Positions 1-9,731 are shown, counted from the first letter of the stretch. The stretch: DNA of 64,000 nucleotides from Serratia marcescens (GCF_001902635.1 NZ_MJAO01000020.1:1-64000); one strand, 5' to 3'. Notes: generated by a model from the letters alone, not told the origin. Numbers and translations: made by a program.

Positions 1-111
1 TCTTTAAGGCCCCTGAAGGAACGTTTAAGACTAAGACGTTGATAGGCTGGGTGTGTAAGTGCAGCGATGCATTGAGCTAACCAGTACTAATGATCCGTGA
101 GGCTTAACCTT
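1..111 (+). rRNA. rrl: 23S ribosomal RNA, 3' end (partial)
   Basis: The sequence from the left edge to about 111 matches the extreme 3' end of enterobacterial 23S rRNA, ending in the GTGAGGCTTAACCTT tail. Only the last 100 or so bases are in the window; the rest of the rrn operon lies to the left. The end point is set by analogy with E. coli and may be off by a base or two. No tRNA gene lies between it and the 5S gene. Confidence 0.93.
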
Positions 112-215
112 ACAACACCGAAGGTGTTTTGGTGAGACCAAGACAATATTCAGCTTGTTTACAGATTGGTTCTAATGGCGACACGAGAGTGAAGCGGTTG
201 GAATGAAACAGAATT

Positions 216-335
216 TGCCTGGCGGCAATAGCGCGGTGGTCCCACCTGACCCCATGCCGAACTCAGAAGTGAAACGCCGTAGCGCCGATGGTAGTGTGGG
301 GTCTCCCCATGCGAGAGTAGGACACTGCCAGGCAT
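216..335 (+). rRNA. rrf: 5S ribosomal RNA
   Basis: A 120-base block begins TGCCTGGCGGC and ends CTGCCAGGCAT, the paired termini of helix I of 5S rRNA. The interior is nearly identical to E. coli 5S, including GGTGGTCCCACCTGACCC. It follows the 23S tail after about 100 bases of spacer, the usual distal arrangement of an rrn operon. There is one 5S copy and no distal tRNA before the terminator. Confidence 0.97.
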
Positions 336-347
336 CAAATAAAGCCG

Positions 348-377
348 AAAGCCCTGAACTGACGTTCAGGGCTTTTT
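348..377 (+). terminator. rrn operon terminator
   Basis: Inverted repeat AAAGCCCTGAAC / GTTCAGGGCTTT with a TGAC loop, followed directly by a T run. It lies 12 bases after the 5S gene, so it is the intrinsic terminator of the rrn operon. Confidence 0.9.
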
Positions 378-393
378 GCTATGCGTAAAACGC

Positions 394-416
394 AAAAAAG
401 CGCAGCTACGCTGCGC
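394..416 (-). terminator. terminator of mobA-mobB
   Basis: Stem GCGCAGC / GCTGCGC (400-406 and 410-416) with a three-base loop. Read on the minus strand it is followed by a six-T run (plus-strand A tract 394-399). The stem overlaps the last codons of mobB, so transcription of mobAB probably ends here, back to back with the rrn terminator. Confidence 0.7.
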
Positions 417-924
417 CTTTCAGCCACTCGACGATAAACTCGGCGATGCTTTCAGGTTGATTGATATCCAGCTGTTTAACCGTGATGGATAACGGCCGGT
501 CGCTGGCTACCGCTACGACAAACGTATCCAACATCTCTTCCAGCGGCCTGCCGATCTCAGCCCGATAAAGCAGGATCTTGCTGACCGGCTCATGTTTGAA
601 TCCTTCCACCAGAATCAGATCAACCTTATCGGCGTCAAAGCGCCCCGCCAGGTAGCGCAGATCCAAAGGTTGTTGCTCCGGCGTTTCAGTCATCAGTGCC
701 CAGCGGCGATCGCTGGCGACCAGCGTTTGGTCGGCGCCCGCTTTGCGCAGCTCATAGCTGTCTTTACCCGGCGTATCCACATCCATATTGTGATGCGTAT
801 GCTTTATCAGCCCGACCCTCACCTGGCGCTGTTTCAGCATCGGGATCAGCTGTTTGAGCAGGGTGGTTTTCCCCGTTCCGCTGTAGGCACCGATGGCCAG
901 CAAGGGGGGCAATGAATGATTCAT
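406..924 (-). CDS. mobB: molybdopterin-guanine dinucleotide biosynthesis adapter MobB
   Basis: A 172-residue GTP-binding protein, close to the 175 residues of E. coli MobB. A P-loop GAYSGTGKTT sits at about residues 12-21, followed by the conserved KHTHH stretch. MobB binds GTP and MobA and is thought to help form the guanylated molybdenum cofactor in the cytoplasm; it is not strictly essential in E. coli. Its ATG overlaps the mobA TGA by four bases, so the two are translationally coupled in one operon. The final codons form part of a terminator hairpin. Confidence 0.93.
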   Translation of the reverse strand: MNHSLPPLLAIGAYSGTGKTTLLKQLIPMLKQRQVRVGLIKHTHHNMDVDTPGKDSYELRKAGADQTLVASDRRWALMTETPEQQPLDLRYLAGRFDADKVDLILVEGFKHEPVSKILLYRAEIGRPLEEMLDTFVVAVASDRPLSITVKQLDINQPESIAEFIVEWLKGAA

Positions 925-1511
925 TTTTTTAGCTCTCGCGCTTGCTGCCAGTTCAGGCAGTCTTCCGGCGTATTCAGGTTATGAAATGCCGCTTGTTGCC
1001 CGCTGAACACTACACGTTGTGCGCCGATCTGATGCAAGAACAGCATCAGCTTGCGATCGCCGCGCGCCAGATAGTCGGCCAGCTGCGGCGCCAGCCGGGT
1101 ATGCAATAATGCCAGCGTAGGGTGATCTCGTTCCCCATCGCTGGCAAAGGCGGCCGGCGCTGCGCCTTTTTGCCGCCATAGCTGTGTGACTAAGTCGGCG
1201 GGAAAGTCGGGAACATCGCAAGGGACGAAGGCCACCCACTCGCTGGGAGCTTGTTTGAGCCCGGCCAGCATGCCGGCCAATGGTCCGGCGAAATCGGGTG
1301 TCAGATCGCCAATTACCGGCAGATCGCTGGCTTGGTAACGCGCCTGATTGCGATTGGCGCTGATGGCGACGGAAGCCACCTGCGGCCGTAACCGGGCCAG
1401 TACGTGCTGATAGAGCGCGATACCGCCAATCGACACCAGGCCTTTATCCTCACCGCCCATGCGCGTGGCTCGTCCGCCGGCCAAAATCACACCGCTGATT
1501 TTATTATGCAT
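921..1511 (-). CDS. mobA: molybdenum cofactor guanylyltransferase MobA
   Basis: Transfers GMP from GTP to molybdopterin to make molybdopterin guanine dinucleotide for DMSO reductase-family enzymes. The N-terminal nucleotidyltransferase signature ILAGGRATRMGG is clear, with the metal-binding VPCDVPDFP stretch later in the protein. The frame is open to 1589, but the 196-residue product from the ATG at 1511 matches the family length (about 194) and start, and a GGGAT-type ribosome site lies upstream. First gene of the mobA-mobB operon, divergent from yihD. Confidence 0.93.
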   Translation of the reverse strand: MHNKISGVILAGGRATRMGGEDKGLVSIGGIALYQHVLARLRPQVASVAISANRNQARYQASDLPVIGDLTPDFAGPLAGMLAGLKQAPSEWVAFVPCDVPDFPADLVTQLWRQKGAAPAAFASDGERDHPTLALLHTRLAPQLADYLARGDRKLMLFLHQIGAQRVVFSGQQAAFHNLNTPEDCLNWQQARELKK

Positions 1512-1659
1512 CTCGTTTATCCCGCCTTGTCGATGCGCTGATTGTAGCGCTAAAGCCGGCGTGACATCAGGATTTACCTTTATTGACAAGCAGGTTCTTT
1601 CACTGTGTGGGTAAGCCTGCTACTTTGTGAGTTTATTCATGCTATTGGACGATATTGAG

Positions 1660-1929
1660 ATGAAAACGCATCGCGTAAACGAGTTGATCGAGCTGTTGCA
1701 CCCGGCCTGGCAGGAAGATCCCGATCTCAATTTAATACAGTTTTTGCAAAAGCTGGCGAAGGAAGCGGGCTTTCAGGGCGAGTTGTCCGAACTGAGCGAT
1801 GACATTCTTATTTACCATCTGAAAATGCGCGGTAGCGCCGGCACGGATCAGATCCCTGGCCTGAAGAAAGACTACGAAGACGATTTTAAAACGGCGCTGT
1901 TGCGTGCTCGCGGCGTTATCAAGGACTGA
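1660..1929 (+). CDS. yihD: conserved protein YihD (DUF1040)
   Basis: An 89-residue soluble protein nearly collinear with E. coli YihD, with the conserved [11 protein letters not shown] core and the C-terminal [14 protein letters not shown]. The frame is open from a GTG at 1627, but the start at 1660 gives exactly the family length. No enzymatic motif, signal peptide or membrane segment is visible and the function is unknown. It sits directly upstream of srkA-dsbA, as in E. coli, where the locus is linked to envelope stress control. Confidence 0.9.
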   Translation: MKTHRVNELIELLHPAWQEDPDLNLIQFLQKLAKEAGFQGELSELSDDILIYHLKMRGSAGTDQIPGLKKDYEDDFKTALLRARGVIKD

Positions 1930-2027
1930 CCATCGTGCGGTGCGGGAAAGCATAGCTCGTGAAATGCGTCATTAATGCTACTATTTCTCATTCCCGGCAC
2001 CGTACTGTCAGCGATCAAATGAACGTT

Positions 2028-3014
2028 ATGAATAACTCAGCTTTTAATTTCCAAACCCTGTCGCCCGATCTGATTATGGACGCACTCGAAGGGATTGGCC
2101 TGCGCGTCGATTCCGGCCTGACGGCGCTGAACAGCTACGAGAACCGCGTCTATCAGTTTATGGACGAAGATCGCCGGCGTTACGTGGTGAAGTTTTACCG
2201 CCCAGAGCGCTGGAGCGCCGCGCAAATCGGTGAGGAGCATCAGTTTGCTCTGGATCTGGCGAATGCGGAGATTCCGGCGGTGGCGCCGTTGGCGCTGCAA
2301 GGCACGACGCTGCATACGCATGGCGGCTTCTTCTTTGCCGTGTTCCCCAGCGTGGGTGGCCGGCAATACGAGATAGACAATTTGGATCAACTGGAATGGG
2401 TGGGCCGCTTCCTGGGGCGCATCCATCAGGTCGGCGGCGAGCGTTTGTTTACCGAGCGGCCGACAATGGGGATTGAAGAGTATCTCAGCGCCCCGCATCA
2501 GGTGCTGGCCGCCTGTGAGTTACTGCCTGCGGCGCAGCGCGATACCTTCCTACAGGCGACAGATAATCTAATCGCGGCGATCAAGCCACACTGGCATCAG
2601 AATTGGCAGCCGCGCCGTTTGCACGGCGATTGCCATCCGGGCAATATTCTGTGGCGCGACGGCCCGCTGTTCGTCGATCTTGACGACGCACGTAATGGCC
2701 CGGCGGTGCAGGACTTGTGGATGCTGTTGCACGGCGAGCGTCGCGATCAACTGATGCAGCTGGATGTCTTGCTGGAGGCGTACGGCGAATTTGCTGAGTT
2801 CGATCAGCGCGAGCTGGCGTTAATTGAGCCGCTGCGGGCGATGCGCATGGTGTATTACCTGGCCTGGGTCGCCCGCCGTTGGCAGGATCCGGCCTTCCCT
2901 AAGAGTTTTCCGTGGATGACGGAGTCTGGTTTTTGGTTGTCTCAGACTGCGGCCTTCACCGAACAGGTTAAGCTGTTACAGGAGCCCCCTCTGCAGCTGA
3001 CGCCAATGTATTGA
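2028..3014 (+). CDS. srkA: stress response kinase A
   Basis: A 328-residue member of the choline/aminoglycoside kinase fold (YihE/RdoA), the same length as E. coli SrkA, a serine/threonine kinase that counters stress-induced death. The catalytic loop LHGDCHPGNILW and the metal-binding FVDLDDARNGP follow the family pattern, and VVKFYRPERW carries the ATP-binding lysine. The track is open from 1959, but the ATG at 2028 (MNNSAFNFQ) matches the family start. It is followed after 29 bases by dsbA. In E. coli this pair is under Cpx control; I did not see a convincing CpxR box here. Confidence 0.94.
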   Translation: MNNSAFNFQTLSPDLIMDALEGIGLRVDSGLTALNSYENRVYQFMDEDRRRYVVKFYRPERWSAAQIGEEHQFALDLANAEIPAVAPLALQGTTLHTHGGFFFAVFPSVGGRQYEIDNLDQLEWVGRFLGRIHQVGGERLFTERPTMGIEEYLSAPHQVLAACELLPAAQRDTFLQATDNLIAAIKPHWHQNWQPRRLHGDCHPGNILWRDGPLFVDLDDARNGPAVQDLWMLLHGERRDQLMQLDVLLEAYGEFAEFDQRELALIEPLRAMRMVYYLAWVARRWQDPAFPKSFPWMTESGFWLSQTAAFTEQVKLLQEPPLQLTPMY

Positions 3015-3043
3015 AGCTTTAACACAATGGAGAGTTTAGTCTT

Positions 3044-3667
3044 ATGAAAAAAATATGGTTGGCGCTCGTTGGCATGGTGATGGCATTCAGTGCCTCGGCT
3101 GCACAGTTTAGCGATGGTGCTCAGTACGTGACCCTGGACAAGCCAGTGACCGGCGAGCCACAGGTACTGGAGTTCTTCTCCTTCTATTGCCCGCATTGCT
3201 ACCAGTTCGAGCAGGTTTATCACGTGTCTGAAAACGTGAAGAAGGCGCTGCCTGCCGGCACCAAAATGACCAAGTACCACGTAGAGTTCCTGGGGCCGTT
3301 GGGCAAACAGCTGACTCAGGCGTGGGCGGTGGCGATGGCGCTGGGTGTGGAAGACAAGGTGAGCCCGCTGATGTTTGAAGCGGTGCAGAAAACCCAGACC
3401 GTGCAAACGCCGGATGATATCCGCAACGTCTTCGTGAAAGCGGGCGTGACCGCCGCTGATTATGACGCGGCCTGGAACAGCTTCGTGGTGAAATCTCTGG
3501 TGGTTCAACAGGAGAAAGCCGCGGAAGATCTGCAGTTGCGCGGCGTGCCGGCGGTATTCGTGAACGGCAAATACATGGTGAAAAACGATGGCCTGGATAC
3601 CAGCTCAATGGACGCTTACGTGAAGCAGTTCGCTGACGTGGTCAAATTCCTTAGCCAGCAGAAATAA
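3044..3667 (+). CDS. dsbA: thiol:disulfide oxidoreductase DsbA
   Basis: Periplasmic oxidase that introduces disulfide bonds into exported proteins and is itself reoxidised by membrane DsbB. The 207-residue precursor has a typical signal peptide, with cleavage likely after residue 19 (AFSASA-AQF). The thioredoxin-like active site Cys49-Pro-His-Cys52 has the CPHC dipeptide typical of DsbA, and the cis-proline loop is [10 protein letters not shown]. An AATGGAGAG ribosome site precedes the ATG. Second gene of the srkA-dsbA unit, closed by a strong terminator. Confidence 0.97.
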   Translation: MKKIWLALVGMVMAFSASAAQFSDGAQYVTLDKPVTGEPQVLEFFSFYCPHCYQFEQVYHVSENVKKALPAGTKMTKYHVEFLGPLGKQLTQAWAVAMALGVEDKVSPLMFEAVQKTQTVQTPDDIRNVFVKAGVTAADYDAAWNSFVVKSLVVQQEKAAEDLQLRGVPAVFVNGKYMVKNDGLDTSSMDAYVKQFADVVKFLSQQK

Positions 3668-3685
3668 GCCAGACATAAAATGAAC

Positions 3686-3712
3686 AACGCCGGCATTGCC
3701 GGCGTTTTTTTT
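3686..3712 (+). terminator. srkA-dsbA terminator
   Basis: Perfect nine-base stem AACGCCGGC / GCCGGCGTT with an ATT loop and an uninterrupted run of eight T. It lies between the convergent dsbA and yihG genes; the T tract runs into the yihG stop codon. Confidence 0.92.
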
Positions 3713-4607
3713 ACCCATATTGCCGCTTCAATTTATCCAGCAACCGATCTTTTTCCTGCCACAGCGTATTCAGCCACAGCTGGAAGCGCCGCTTGAACTG
3801 TTTGTCGTTGAAATAGTCCCCGTGAAGGGTTTCATCGATCGGCAGCGTCTCTATTCTCACCACGATATGCGTCAGCCGCCCACACAGCATATCCATAAAG
3901 GGCCGTTGGTTATTTTTCGGATAGAGCAGGGTAACGTTCAACACTTTGTCGAACTGATTGCCCAACGCGCTGAGCGTAAACGCAATGCCGGCGGCTTTGG
4001 GCGCCAGCAAATTGCGATACGGCGAATTGCTTTTAATTTTCTTGGCTTCGGTGAAGCGCGACCCTTCGACGAAATTGACGATGGTGGTTGGGCGCTGGCG
4101 GAATTTTTCGCAGGAACGGCGCGTCGTTTCGATATCCTTGCCGCGTTTCTCCGGATGCTTGAGCAAATAGGCGCGGGAGTAACGTTTCATGAATGGCATG
4201 TCCAGCGCCCAGCAGGCCAGACCGACAAAAGGCACCCAAGCTAACTGTTGCTTGAGGAAGTACTTGTTCATTGGAATATGATTTCTGAACAGCACGCACA
4301 ATACGACAATGTCCGACCAGCTTTCGTGGTTGCTGATCAGCAGATACCAGTTTTTACGATCCAACCCCTCCAGCCCTTCAATATCCCAACGTAATTGCCC
4401 GTTAATGCGCAATAACAGCGCCAGCCCCTGACACCAGCACCACATCATGAAATCGGCGAAAGCCGAGATATATCGCCAAACGGCGGGAATGGGCACCAGG
4501 AGTTTCACGATGCCGGCCAGCGTGATGGGGATGGAACACAAGACCGTCACCAGAATGGTGAGTATGACGGAAATGATAAAGATAACAGGCGTTAACAATC
4601 TTGGCAT
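3711..4607 (-). CDS. yihG: probable acyltransferase YihG (PlsC family)
   Basis: A 298-residue inner-membrane protein of the lysophosphatidic acid acyltransferase family. The N-terminus (about residues 5-50) is hydrophobic and membrane embedded. The acyltransferase motif I NHESWSD (HX4D) is followed later by the motif III-like [11 protein letters not shown]. In E. coli YihG is a minor acyltransferase that affects phospholipid acyl composition; by homology it acylates a lysophospholipid at the cytoplasmic face. It is convergent with dsbA and divergent from polA. Confidence 0.88.
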   Translation of the reverse strand: MPRLLTPVIFIISVILTILVTVLCSIPITLAGIVKLLVPIPAVWRYISAFADFMMWCWCQGLALLLRINGQLRWDIEGLEGLDRKNWYLLISNHESWSDIVVLCVLFRNHIPMNKYFLKQQLAWVPFVGLACWALDMPFMKRYSRAYLLKHPEKRGKDIETTRRSCEKFRQRPTTIVNFVEGSRFTEAKKIKSNSPYRNLLAPKAAGIAFTLSALGNQFDKVLNVTLLYPKNNQRPFMDMLCGRLTHIVVRIETLPIDETLHGDYFNDKQFKRRFQLWLNTLWQEKDRLLDKLKRQYG

Positions 4608-5104
4608 GGTTATGGGCTGACGGTTGTTGAGAACATCGTTGCATGCCGAAGCGCATGAACAAAAACATATTTTAACAGAAATCGCCGGGGTAAAGCGCCG
4701 CTAAAAATCACTGTTTTTCGTCTCATCGGATAACCATTTGCTGAGTTTTCGTGCAACTTTCCCAGCTTGTGCTAGGGTAATTGAGGCGCCGAATTTGATT
4801 AATAGTGCGATTAAAATCCGGCGAAAGTTATATCCACAAATTCAATAAAAGCCAGTAATAAAGCGTCGCCGGAATTCGTTCTTTTAACGCGGTGATTTAA
4901 ATAGGAATTTTATTCACCGTTATAACGACAATCGCAGCGTTATAATTCGGTCTCTTTTCTATGCACAAAGTTATCCACAGGTAAGATCTTGCGGATCCTC
5001 GCACACCATCACATCATTTTCATCCGCAATGCACGCTAAGGTTCGTCTCCGGCGGCCAGCTATGGCATGCTTACCCCTATGTCCGATCACGATAAAGAAA
5101 CGCT
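4608..5104 (+). other. yihG-polA intergenic region
   Basis: About 500 bases without a coding frame. It is markedly AT-rich compared with its flanks. It holds a TATAAT hexamer at 4941-4946 that could be the polA -10 element, a perfect DnaA box at 4971-4979, and a TATATCCACA near-match at about 4830. No RNA gene is recognised. Promoters for the divergent yihG and polA must lie here. Confidence 0.6.
4971..4979 (+). promoter_or_regulatory. DnaA box upstream of polA
   Basis: TTATCCACA, a perfect match to the DnaA box consensus TTATNCACA, about 125 bases before the polA start and just downstream of a TATAAT hexamer. DnaA stimulation of polA expression has been reported in E. coli, so a regulatory role here is plausible but inferred. 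Confidence 0.6.
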
Positions 5105-7903
5105 ATGGCCCAGATTGCAGAAAACCCACTAATCCTGGTTGACGGTTCCTCCTACCTCTACCGCGCTTATCACGCCTTCCCGCCGCTGACCAACTCGGCG
5201 GGCGAGCCGACCGGCGCGATGTACGGCGTGCTGAATATGCTGCGCAGCCTGCTGCTGCAGTATCAACCGAGCCACGTTGCCGTGGTGTTTGATGCCAAAG
5301 GGAAGACCTTCCGCGATGAGCTGTTCGCCGAATACAAGTCGCACCGGCCGCCGATGCCGGACGATCTGCGTGCGCAGATCGAGCCACTGCACAGCATGGT
5401 CAAGGCGATGGGCCTGCCGCTGCTGGTGACGCCCGGCGTCGAGGCGGACGACGTAATCGGTACGCTGGCGCTGGAGGCCGAAAAGGCCGGCCATGCGGTG
5501 CTGATCAGCACCGGCGACAAAGACATGGCGCAGCTGGTGACGCCGAACGTCACCCTGATCAACACCATGAACAACACGATCCTTGGCCCGCAGGAAGTGT
5601 GCGACAAGTACGGCATTCCACCGGCGCTGATCATCGACTTCCTGGCGCTGATGGGCGATTCATCGGACAACATTCCCGGCGTGCCGGGCGTGGGCGAGAA
5701 AACCGCCCAGGCGTTGCTGCAGGGGATTGGCGGGCTGGATGCGCTGTACGGCAATCTGGATAGCATCGCCACGCTGAGCTTCCGCGGCGCTAAAACGATG
5801 GCGGCCAAGCTGGAGCAGAACAAAGAGGTCGCCTACCTCTCCTATAAGCTGGCGACGATCAAAACCGACGTCGAGCTGGATCTGACCTGCGCTGAGCTGA
5901 CGGTGTCCGCACCGGATGTCGATACGCTGCAACAGCTGTTCAAACAGTATGAATTCAAACGCTGGCTGGCGGATGTGGAAGCCGGCGTATGGCTGGAAAG
6001 CAAGAAAGGCGCAGGCGTGAAAGCCACCGCTGCAGCCAAACCGGCCGCCGTTGCGGAAGCGCCAAAAGCGCCGGCGGAAGCCAAGCTGTCGCAGGACGGT
6101 TATATCACCATTCTGGACGAAGCGACCTTTACCGACTGGCTGGCACGCCTGAAGAAGGCCGAAGTGTTCGCCTTCGATACCGAAACCGACGGCCTGGATA
6201 CCCTGACTGCCAATCTGATCGGCCTGTCCTTCGCGATCGCGCCGGGTGAAGCCGCGTATCTGCCGGTGGCGCACGATTATCTGGATGCCCCGGCGCAGCT
6301 GGATCGCGCCTACGTGCTGGAAGCGCTGAAGCCGCTGCTGGAAGACGAGAAGGCGCTGAAGGTCGGGCAAAACCTGAAGTTCGACATGAGCCTGCTGGCA
6401 CGCTACGGCATCGAGATGCGCGGCATCGCCTACGACACCATGCTGGAGTCCTATGTGCTGGACAGCGTCGGCGGCCGTCATGATATGGACAGCCTGGCCG
6501 ATCGTTACCTGGGCCACAAAACCATCACCTTCGAAGAGATCGCCGGCAAGGGTAAAAACCAGCTGACGTTCAACCAGATCGCGCTGGAGCAGGCGGCGCC
6601 TTACGCCGCCGAAGACGCCGATGTGACGCTGCAGCTGCACCTGGCGATGTGGCCGCAGCTGAAACAGAGCGCGGAGCTGCTGACGGTGTTCAACGAGATT
6701 GAAATGCCGCTGCTGCCGGTGCTGTCGCATATCGAACGCACTGGGGTGCTGATCGATCCGGCCATTCTGTCGGCCCATTCCCAGGAGCTGGCCAAGCGTC
6801 TGGCGGAACTGGAGGCGCAGGCGCACGAGCTGGCGGAAGAGCCGTTCAACCTGGCGTCGACCAAGCAGCTGCAGGCGATCCTGTACGAAAAACAAAAGCT
6901 GCCGGTGCTGAAGAAAACCCCGGGCGGGGCTCCTTCTACCAATGAAGAGGTGCTGGCCGAGCTGGCGCTGGACTACCCGCTGCCGAAGGTGATTCTGGAA
7001 TACCGCGGCCTGGCGAAGCTGAAGACCACCTATACCGACAAGCTGCCGCTGATGATCAATCCGGTCAGCGGCCGGGTGCATACTTCGTACCATCAGGCGG
7101 TGACTGCCACCGGCCGTCTCTCCTCGAGCGATCCGAACCTGCAGAACATCCCGGTGCGCAACGACGAGGGGCGGCGCATTCGCCAGGCCTTCATCGCACC
7201 GGAAGGCTACCGCATCGTCGCGGCCGACTACTCGCAGATCGAGCTGCGCATCATGGCGCATTTGTCACAGGATGAAGGGCTGCTGAAGGCCTTCGCCGAA
7301 GGGAAAGACATTCACCGCGCCACGGCGTCGGAAGTGTTCGGCGTGCCGTTGGATAAAGTGACCGGTGAGCAGCGCCGCAGCGCCAAGGCGATTAACTTCG
7401 GTCTGATTTACGGCATGAGCGCCTTCGGCCTGGCGCGTCAGTTGGGGATCCCGCGTGGGGAAGCCCAGCGCTATATGGACCTGTACTTCGAGCGTTACCC
7501 GGGCGTGCTGGATTACATGGAGCGCACCCGCCAGCAGGCTTCCGAGCAGGGCTATGTCAGCACGCTGGACGGGCGCCGCCTGTACCTGCCGGATGTCCGC
7601 TCCAGCAACGCCATGCGCCGCAAGGCGGCCGAGCGCGCCGCCATCAACGCCCCGATGCAGGGCACGGCGGCTGATATCATCAAGCGCGCGATGATCGAGG
7701 TCGACGCCTGGCTGCAAGGGCAGGAGCAGCCGCTGGTGCGCGCGATCATGCAGGTGCACGATGAATTGGTGTTTGAGGTGCACGAGTCGGTGATCGAAGA
7801 AGCCAGCCAACGTATCCGCCAATTGATGGAAGGCAGCATGACGTTGGCGGTGCCGCTGAAGGTCGATGTGGGCGTCGGCATGAACTGGGATGAAGCGCAT
7901 TGA
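5105..7903 (+). CDS. polA: DNA polymerase I
   Basis: Repair and Okazaki-fragment polymerase, 932 residues against 928 in E. coli. The N-terminal 5'-3' exonuclease/flap domain (residues 1-290) starts [19 protein letters not shown] and holds [13 protein letters not shown] proline/alanine-rich linker near residue 305 leads to the 3'-5' exonuclease, whose [11 protein letters not shown] keeps the DxE metal ligands. The polymerase domain shows motif [13 protein letters not shown], the O-helix [14 protein letters not shown] and motif [10 protein letters not shown]. All three activities look intact. Spot 42 RNA follows it, as in E. coli. Confidence 0.98.
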   Translation: MAQIAENPLILVDGSSYLYRAYHAFPPLTNSAGEPTGAMYGVLNMLRSLLLQYQPSHVAVVFDAKGKTFRDELFAEYKSHRPPMPDDLRAQIEPLHSMVKAMGLPLLVTPGVEADDVIGTLALEAEKAGHAVLISTGDKDMAQLVTPNVTLINTMNNTILGPQEVCDKYGIPPALIIDFLALMGDSSDNIPGVPGVGEKTAQALLQGIGGLDALYGNLDSIATLSFRGAKTMAAKLEQNKEVAYLSYKLATIKTDVELDLTCAELTVSAPDVDTLQQLFKQYEFKRWLADVEAGVWLESKKGAGVKATAAAKPAAVAEAPKAPAEAKLSQDGYITILDEATFTDWLARLKKAEVFAFDTETDGLDTLTANLIGLSFAIAPGEAAYLPVAHDYLDAPAQLDRAYVLEALKPLLEDEKALKVGQNLKFDMSLLARYGIEMRGIAYDTMLESYVLDSVGGRHDMDSLADRYLGHKTITFEEIAGKGKNQLTFNQIALEQAAPYAAEDADVTLQLHLAMWPQLKQSAELLTVFNEIEMPLLPVLSHIERTGVLIDPAILSAHSQELAKRLAELEAQAHELAEEPFNLASTKQLQAILYEKQKLPVLKKTPGGAPSTNEEVLAELALDYPLPKVILEYRGLAKLKTTYTDKLPLMINPVSGRVHTSYHQAVTATGRLSSSDPNLQNIPVRNDEGRRIRQAFIAPEGYRIVAADYSQIELRIMAHLSQDEGLLKAFAEGKDIHRATASEVFGVPLDKVTGEQRRSAKAINFGLIYGMSAFGLARQLGIPRGEAQRYMDLYFERYPGVLDYMERTRQQASEQGYVSTLDGRRLYLPDVRSSNAMRRKAAERAAINAPMQGTAADIIKRAMIEVDAWLQGQEQPLVRAIMQVHDELVFEVHESVIEEASQRIRQLMEGSMTLAVPLKVDVGVGMNWDEAH

Positions 7904-8041
7904 TCGCAGGTTTATCGCCGGATGCGCTAACTGGCGAGAACCTAAGCATTTTTCGTAATTAAGCTACAAGATGCGGCGATAGTTTCCCCAACTTCGCCGT
8001 TATTGCGCCGCAAATTGTGTAAGTAAACTACAAAAAATTCT

Positions 8042-8069
8042 TTTGCCCTGCGAAAAAATGATGTAGAGT
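8042..8069 (+). promoter_or_regulatory. spf promoter
   Basis: A -10 hexamer TAGAGT (8064-8069) lies seven bases before the predicted Spot 42 start at 8077, with a weak TTGCCC-like -35 near 8042-8047. Upstream, around 8016-8032, TGTGTAAGTAAACTACA could be a degenerate CRP site; spf is repressed by cAMP-CRP in E. coli. The CRP part is weak. Confidence 0.5.
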
Positions 8070-8076
8070 TACAGGC

Positions 8077-8185
8077 GTAGGGTACAGAGGTAAGATGTTC
8101 TATCTTTCAGACCTTTTACTTCACGTAATCGGATTTGGCTGAATATTTAGCCGCCCCAGTCAGTATTGACTGGGGCGTTTTTTAT
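8077..8185 (+). ncRNA. spf: Spot 42 small RNA
   Basis: An approximately 109-base RNA gene almost identical to E. coli Spot 42, beginning GTAGGGTACAGAGGTAAGAT and ending in the GCCCCAGTCA / TGACTGGGGC terminator (8153-8176) plus T run. Spot 42 is an Hfq-dependent base-pairing RNA that represses galK and many catabolic and transport genes when glucose is present. Its place between polA and engB is conserved. Confidence 0.96.
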
Positions 8186-8372
8186 TGTAAAAACAGCAGC
8201 AAACCATACGTTTTTCCTATCGTACCGCTCCGCTTTTCGTTTCCGCTTCCGCTCCCTCAGCGCCGTAATCCGGCGAGATAAGCCCGCCCTGGCGATAAGT
8301 TTTTATGATGGCTTTATTTCAGAACTGTAATTAGATAACAGAAAATCCCGCTTGCGACCGATCGTCGGGCAT

Positions 8373-8401
8373 AAAAAAGCCGATGCGGTAAGGCATCGGC
8401 T
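8373..8401 (-). terminator. engB terminator
   Basis: Minus-strand stem AGCCGATGC / GCATCGGCT (about 8378-8401) followed on that strand by a T run (plus A tract 8373-8378), located just past the engB stop. Confidence 0.85.
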
Positions 8402-8419
8402 CAGGCGTTCGGCTGGGCG

Positions 8420-9064
8420 TTATTCGCCGGCTTGGTCTTCCGGCAGCACTTCCGGCGGGATCTCGTTAAACCAGGTGTCCAGTTTCTGGCGCAGCTTGTC
8501 GACGCCGATCTTTTTCAGCGACGAGAAGGCTTCAACCTGAATGTCGCCCATAAACGGCAGCACCGCTTCACGCACCATATTGAGCTGCGCCTTGCGCGCG
8601 CCGGAGGCCAGTTTGTCGGCTTTGGTCAGCAGCACCAGCACCGGCGTACCGACGTCGACCGCCCACTGGATCATCTGCTGGTCGAGATCTTTCAGTGGAT
8701 GGCGGATATCCATCAGCACCACCAGGCCTTTCAGGCTGTTGCGCATTTGCAGGTATTCGCCCAGCGCGCGTTGCCATTTGCGTTTCATTTCTTCCGGCAC
8801 TTCGGCGTAGCCGTAGCCCGGCAGGTCGACCAGGCGAATGCCGTCTTCCACTTCGAACAGGTTGATCAGCTGGGTGCGCCCCGGCGTCTTACTGGTGCGC
8901 GCCAGGCTTTTCTGGTTGGTCAGGGTATTCAGCGCGCTGGATTTACCGGCGTTGGAACGGCCGGCAAAGGCGACTTCAATACCTGCATCCCCCGGCAGAT
9001 GGCGAATATCGGGTGCGCTGGTGACGAAATGGGTCACGTGATAGTTGTAGTTCTTGCTGGTCAA
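8420..9064 (-). CDS. engB: ribosome biogenesis GTPase EngB (YihA/YsxC)
   Basis: An essential GTPase needed for 50S subunit assembly and cell division in several bacteria. The 214 residues show G1 GRSNAGKSS, the G2 region with TPGRTQ, G3 DLPGYG and G4 TKAD, in the circularly ordinary TrmE-Era-EngA-YihA arrangement. Length and sequence match E. coli YihA (210) throughout; the acidic C-terminal tail PEDQAGE is also typical. It has its own terminator and is divergent from the csrC RNA gene. Confidence 0.96.
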   Translation of the reverse strand: MTSKNYNYHVTHFVTSAPDIRHLPGDAGIEVAFAGRSNAGKSSALNTLTNQKSLARTSKTPGRTQLINLFEVEDGIRLVDLPGYGYAEVPEEMKRKWQRALGEYLQMRNSLKGLVVLMDIRHPLKDLDQQMIQWAVDVGTPVLVLLTKADKLASGARKAQLNMVREAVLPFMGDIQVEAFSSLKKIGVDKLRQKLDTWFNEIPPEVLPEDQAGE

Positions 9065-9322
9065 AATTTTTCGTCTCCGTGAGGATGGCTAACTGGTTGG
9101 CGATTATAACTGCATCAGCGGTAAAAATGGCGTGTTTCTCCGTTTTTAAGCGGCGGGCCGCGATAAAACGGCAGTTATGCTGCGCGTACGTTGTGAGACA
9201 TTTGCCATTCGAATCGCGGGTAATGTCGCTTTATTCGAAAGTGAAAATTCTGTTTTTATTTTAAAAACAACATGTTGTTTTTTCGTTGTGTGGAAATGTC
9301 GCCAAAATCGGCGGCAGGTGCC

Positions 9323-9350
9323 TTGAGCCGGCGTAACAATAACGTAAAGT
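9323..9350 (+). promoter_or_regulatory. csrC promoter
   Basis: TTGAGC (9323-9328), a 16-base spacer and TAAAGT (9345-9350) place a transcription start at about 9357. Farther upstream, TGTGAG at 9192 resembles half of the UvrY/SirA consensus; the BarA-UvrY system drives csrB and csrC in E. coli. That second point is weak. Confidence 0.55.
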
Positions 9351-9357
9351 AGTCGTC

Positions 9358-9731
9358 AACGCGGGGGCGCGGGATTATGGAACATCCGGGAAGGATGACG
9401 AATCTCAGGGAATGCACAGGGCGTGCAATGAGTACCAGGATGAACGCAAAAGGAATTGACCCTTTCGCACCGGAATGTGCGGCAGGCACATTGGATGTTG
9501 AAGTGTTGGCAGTTTGGATGCCCGCTGGAAGCGCGCTCGGGAAGAGCGGAGGCGAACGGATTGCGCCAGGGATGATTTTCCTTTCAGGATGAAGGACGTA
9601 GTGGCAGGGAACGCGGTTACAGCAGAGGGAAAAACCGGGATGTTGCATGTGCGCAAGGAGCGCGTAACAGGAATACCCTTCGTGAGAAGGTGCGAAATAG
9701 GCGGCAGGTTTAACCTGCCGCCTTTTTTCTT
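9358..9731 (+). ncRNA. csrC: CsrC-type regulatory RNA (CsrA antagonist)
   Basis: No protein gene fits here, but the transcript would carry 22 GGA triplets by my count, many as AGGA, GGGA or CGGA as in CsrB/CsrC RNAs that titrate the translational regulator CsrA. It ends in a GGCGGCAGG / CCTGCCGCC stem followed by TTTTTTCTTTG, nearly the same terminator as E. coli csrC. It lies between engB (yihA) and yihI, the exact E. coli csrC locus. At about 370 bases it is clearly longer than the 245-base E. coli RNA. The 5' end is inferred from the promoter. Confidence 0.85.

Noticed and set aside
203-388. 61-codon ORF across the 5S gene and rrn terminator
   Set aside because: Lies within a stable RNA gene and its terminator; chance frame.
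5660-7261. Long 533-codon open frame antisense to polA
   Set aside because: High-GC coding sequence leaves open frames on the opposite strand; the translation is arginine/glutamine/histidine-rich and low in normal domain features, while polA is unambiguous.
8016-8032. CRP site upstream of spf
   Set aside because: Only one half-site is good; kept as a weak remark under the spf promoter and not called separately.
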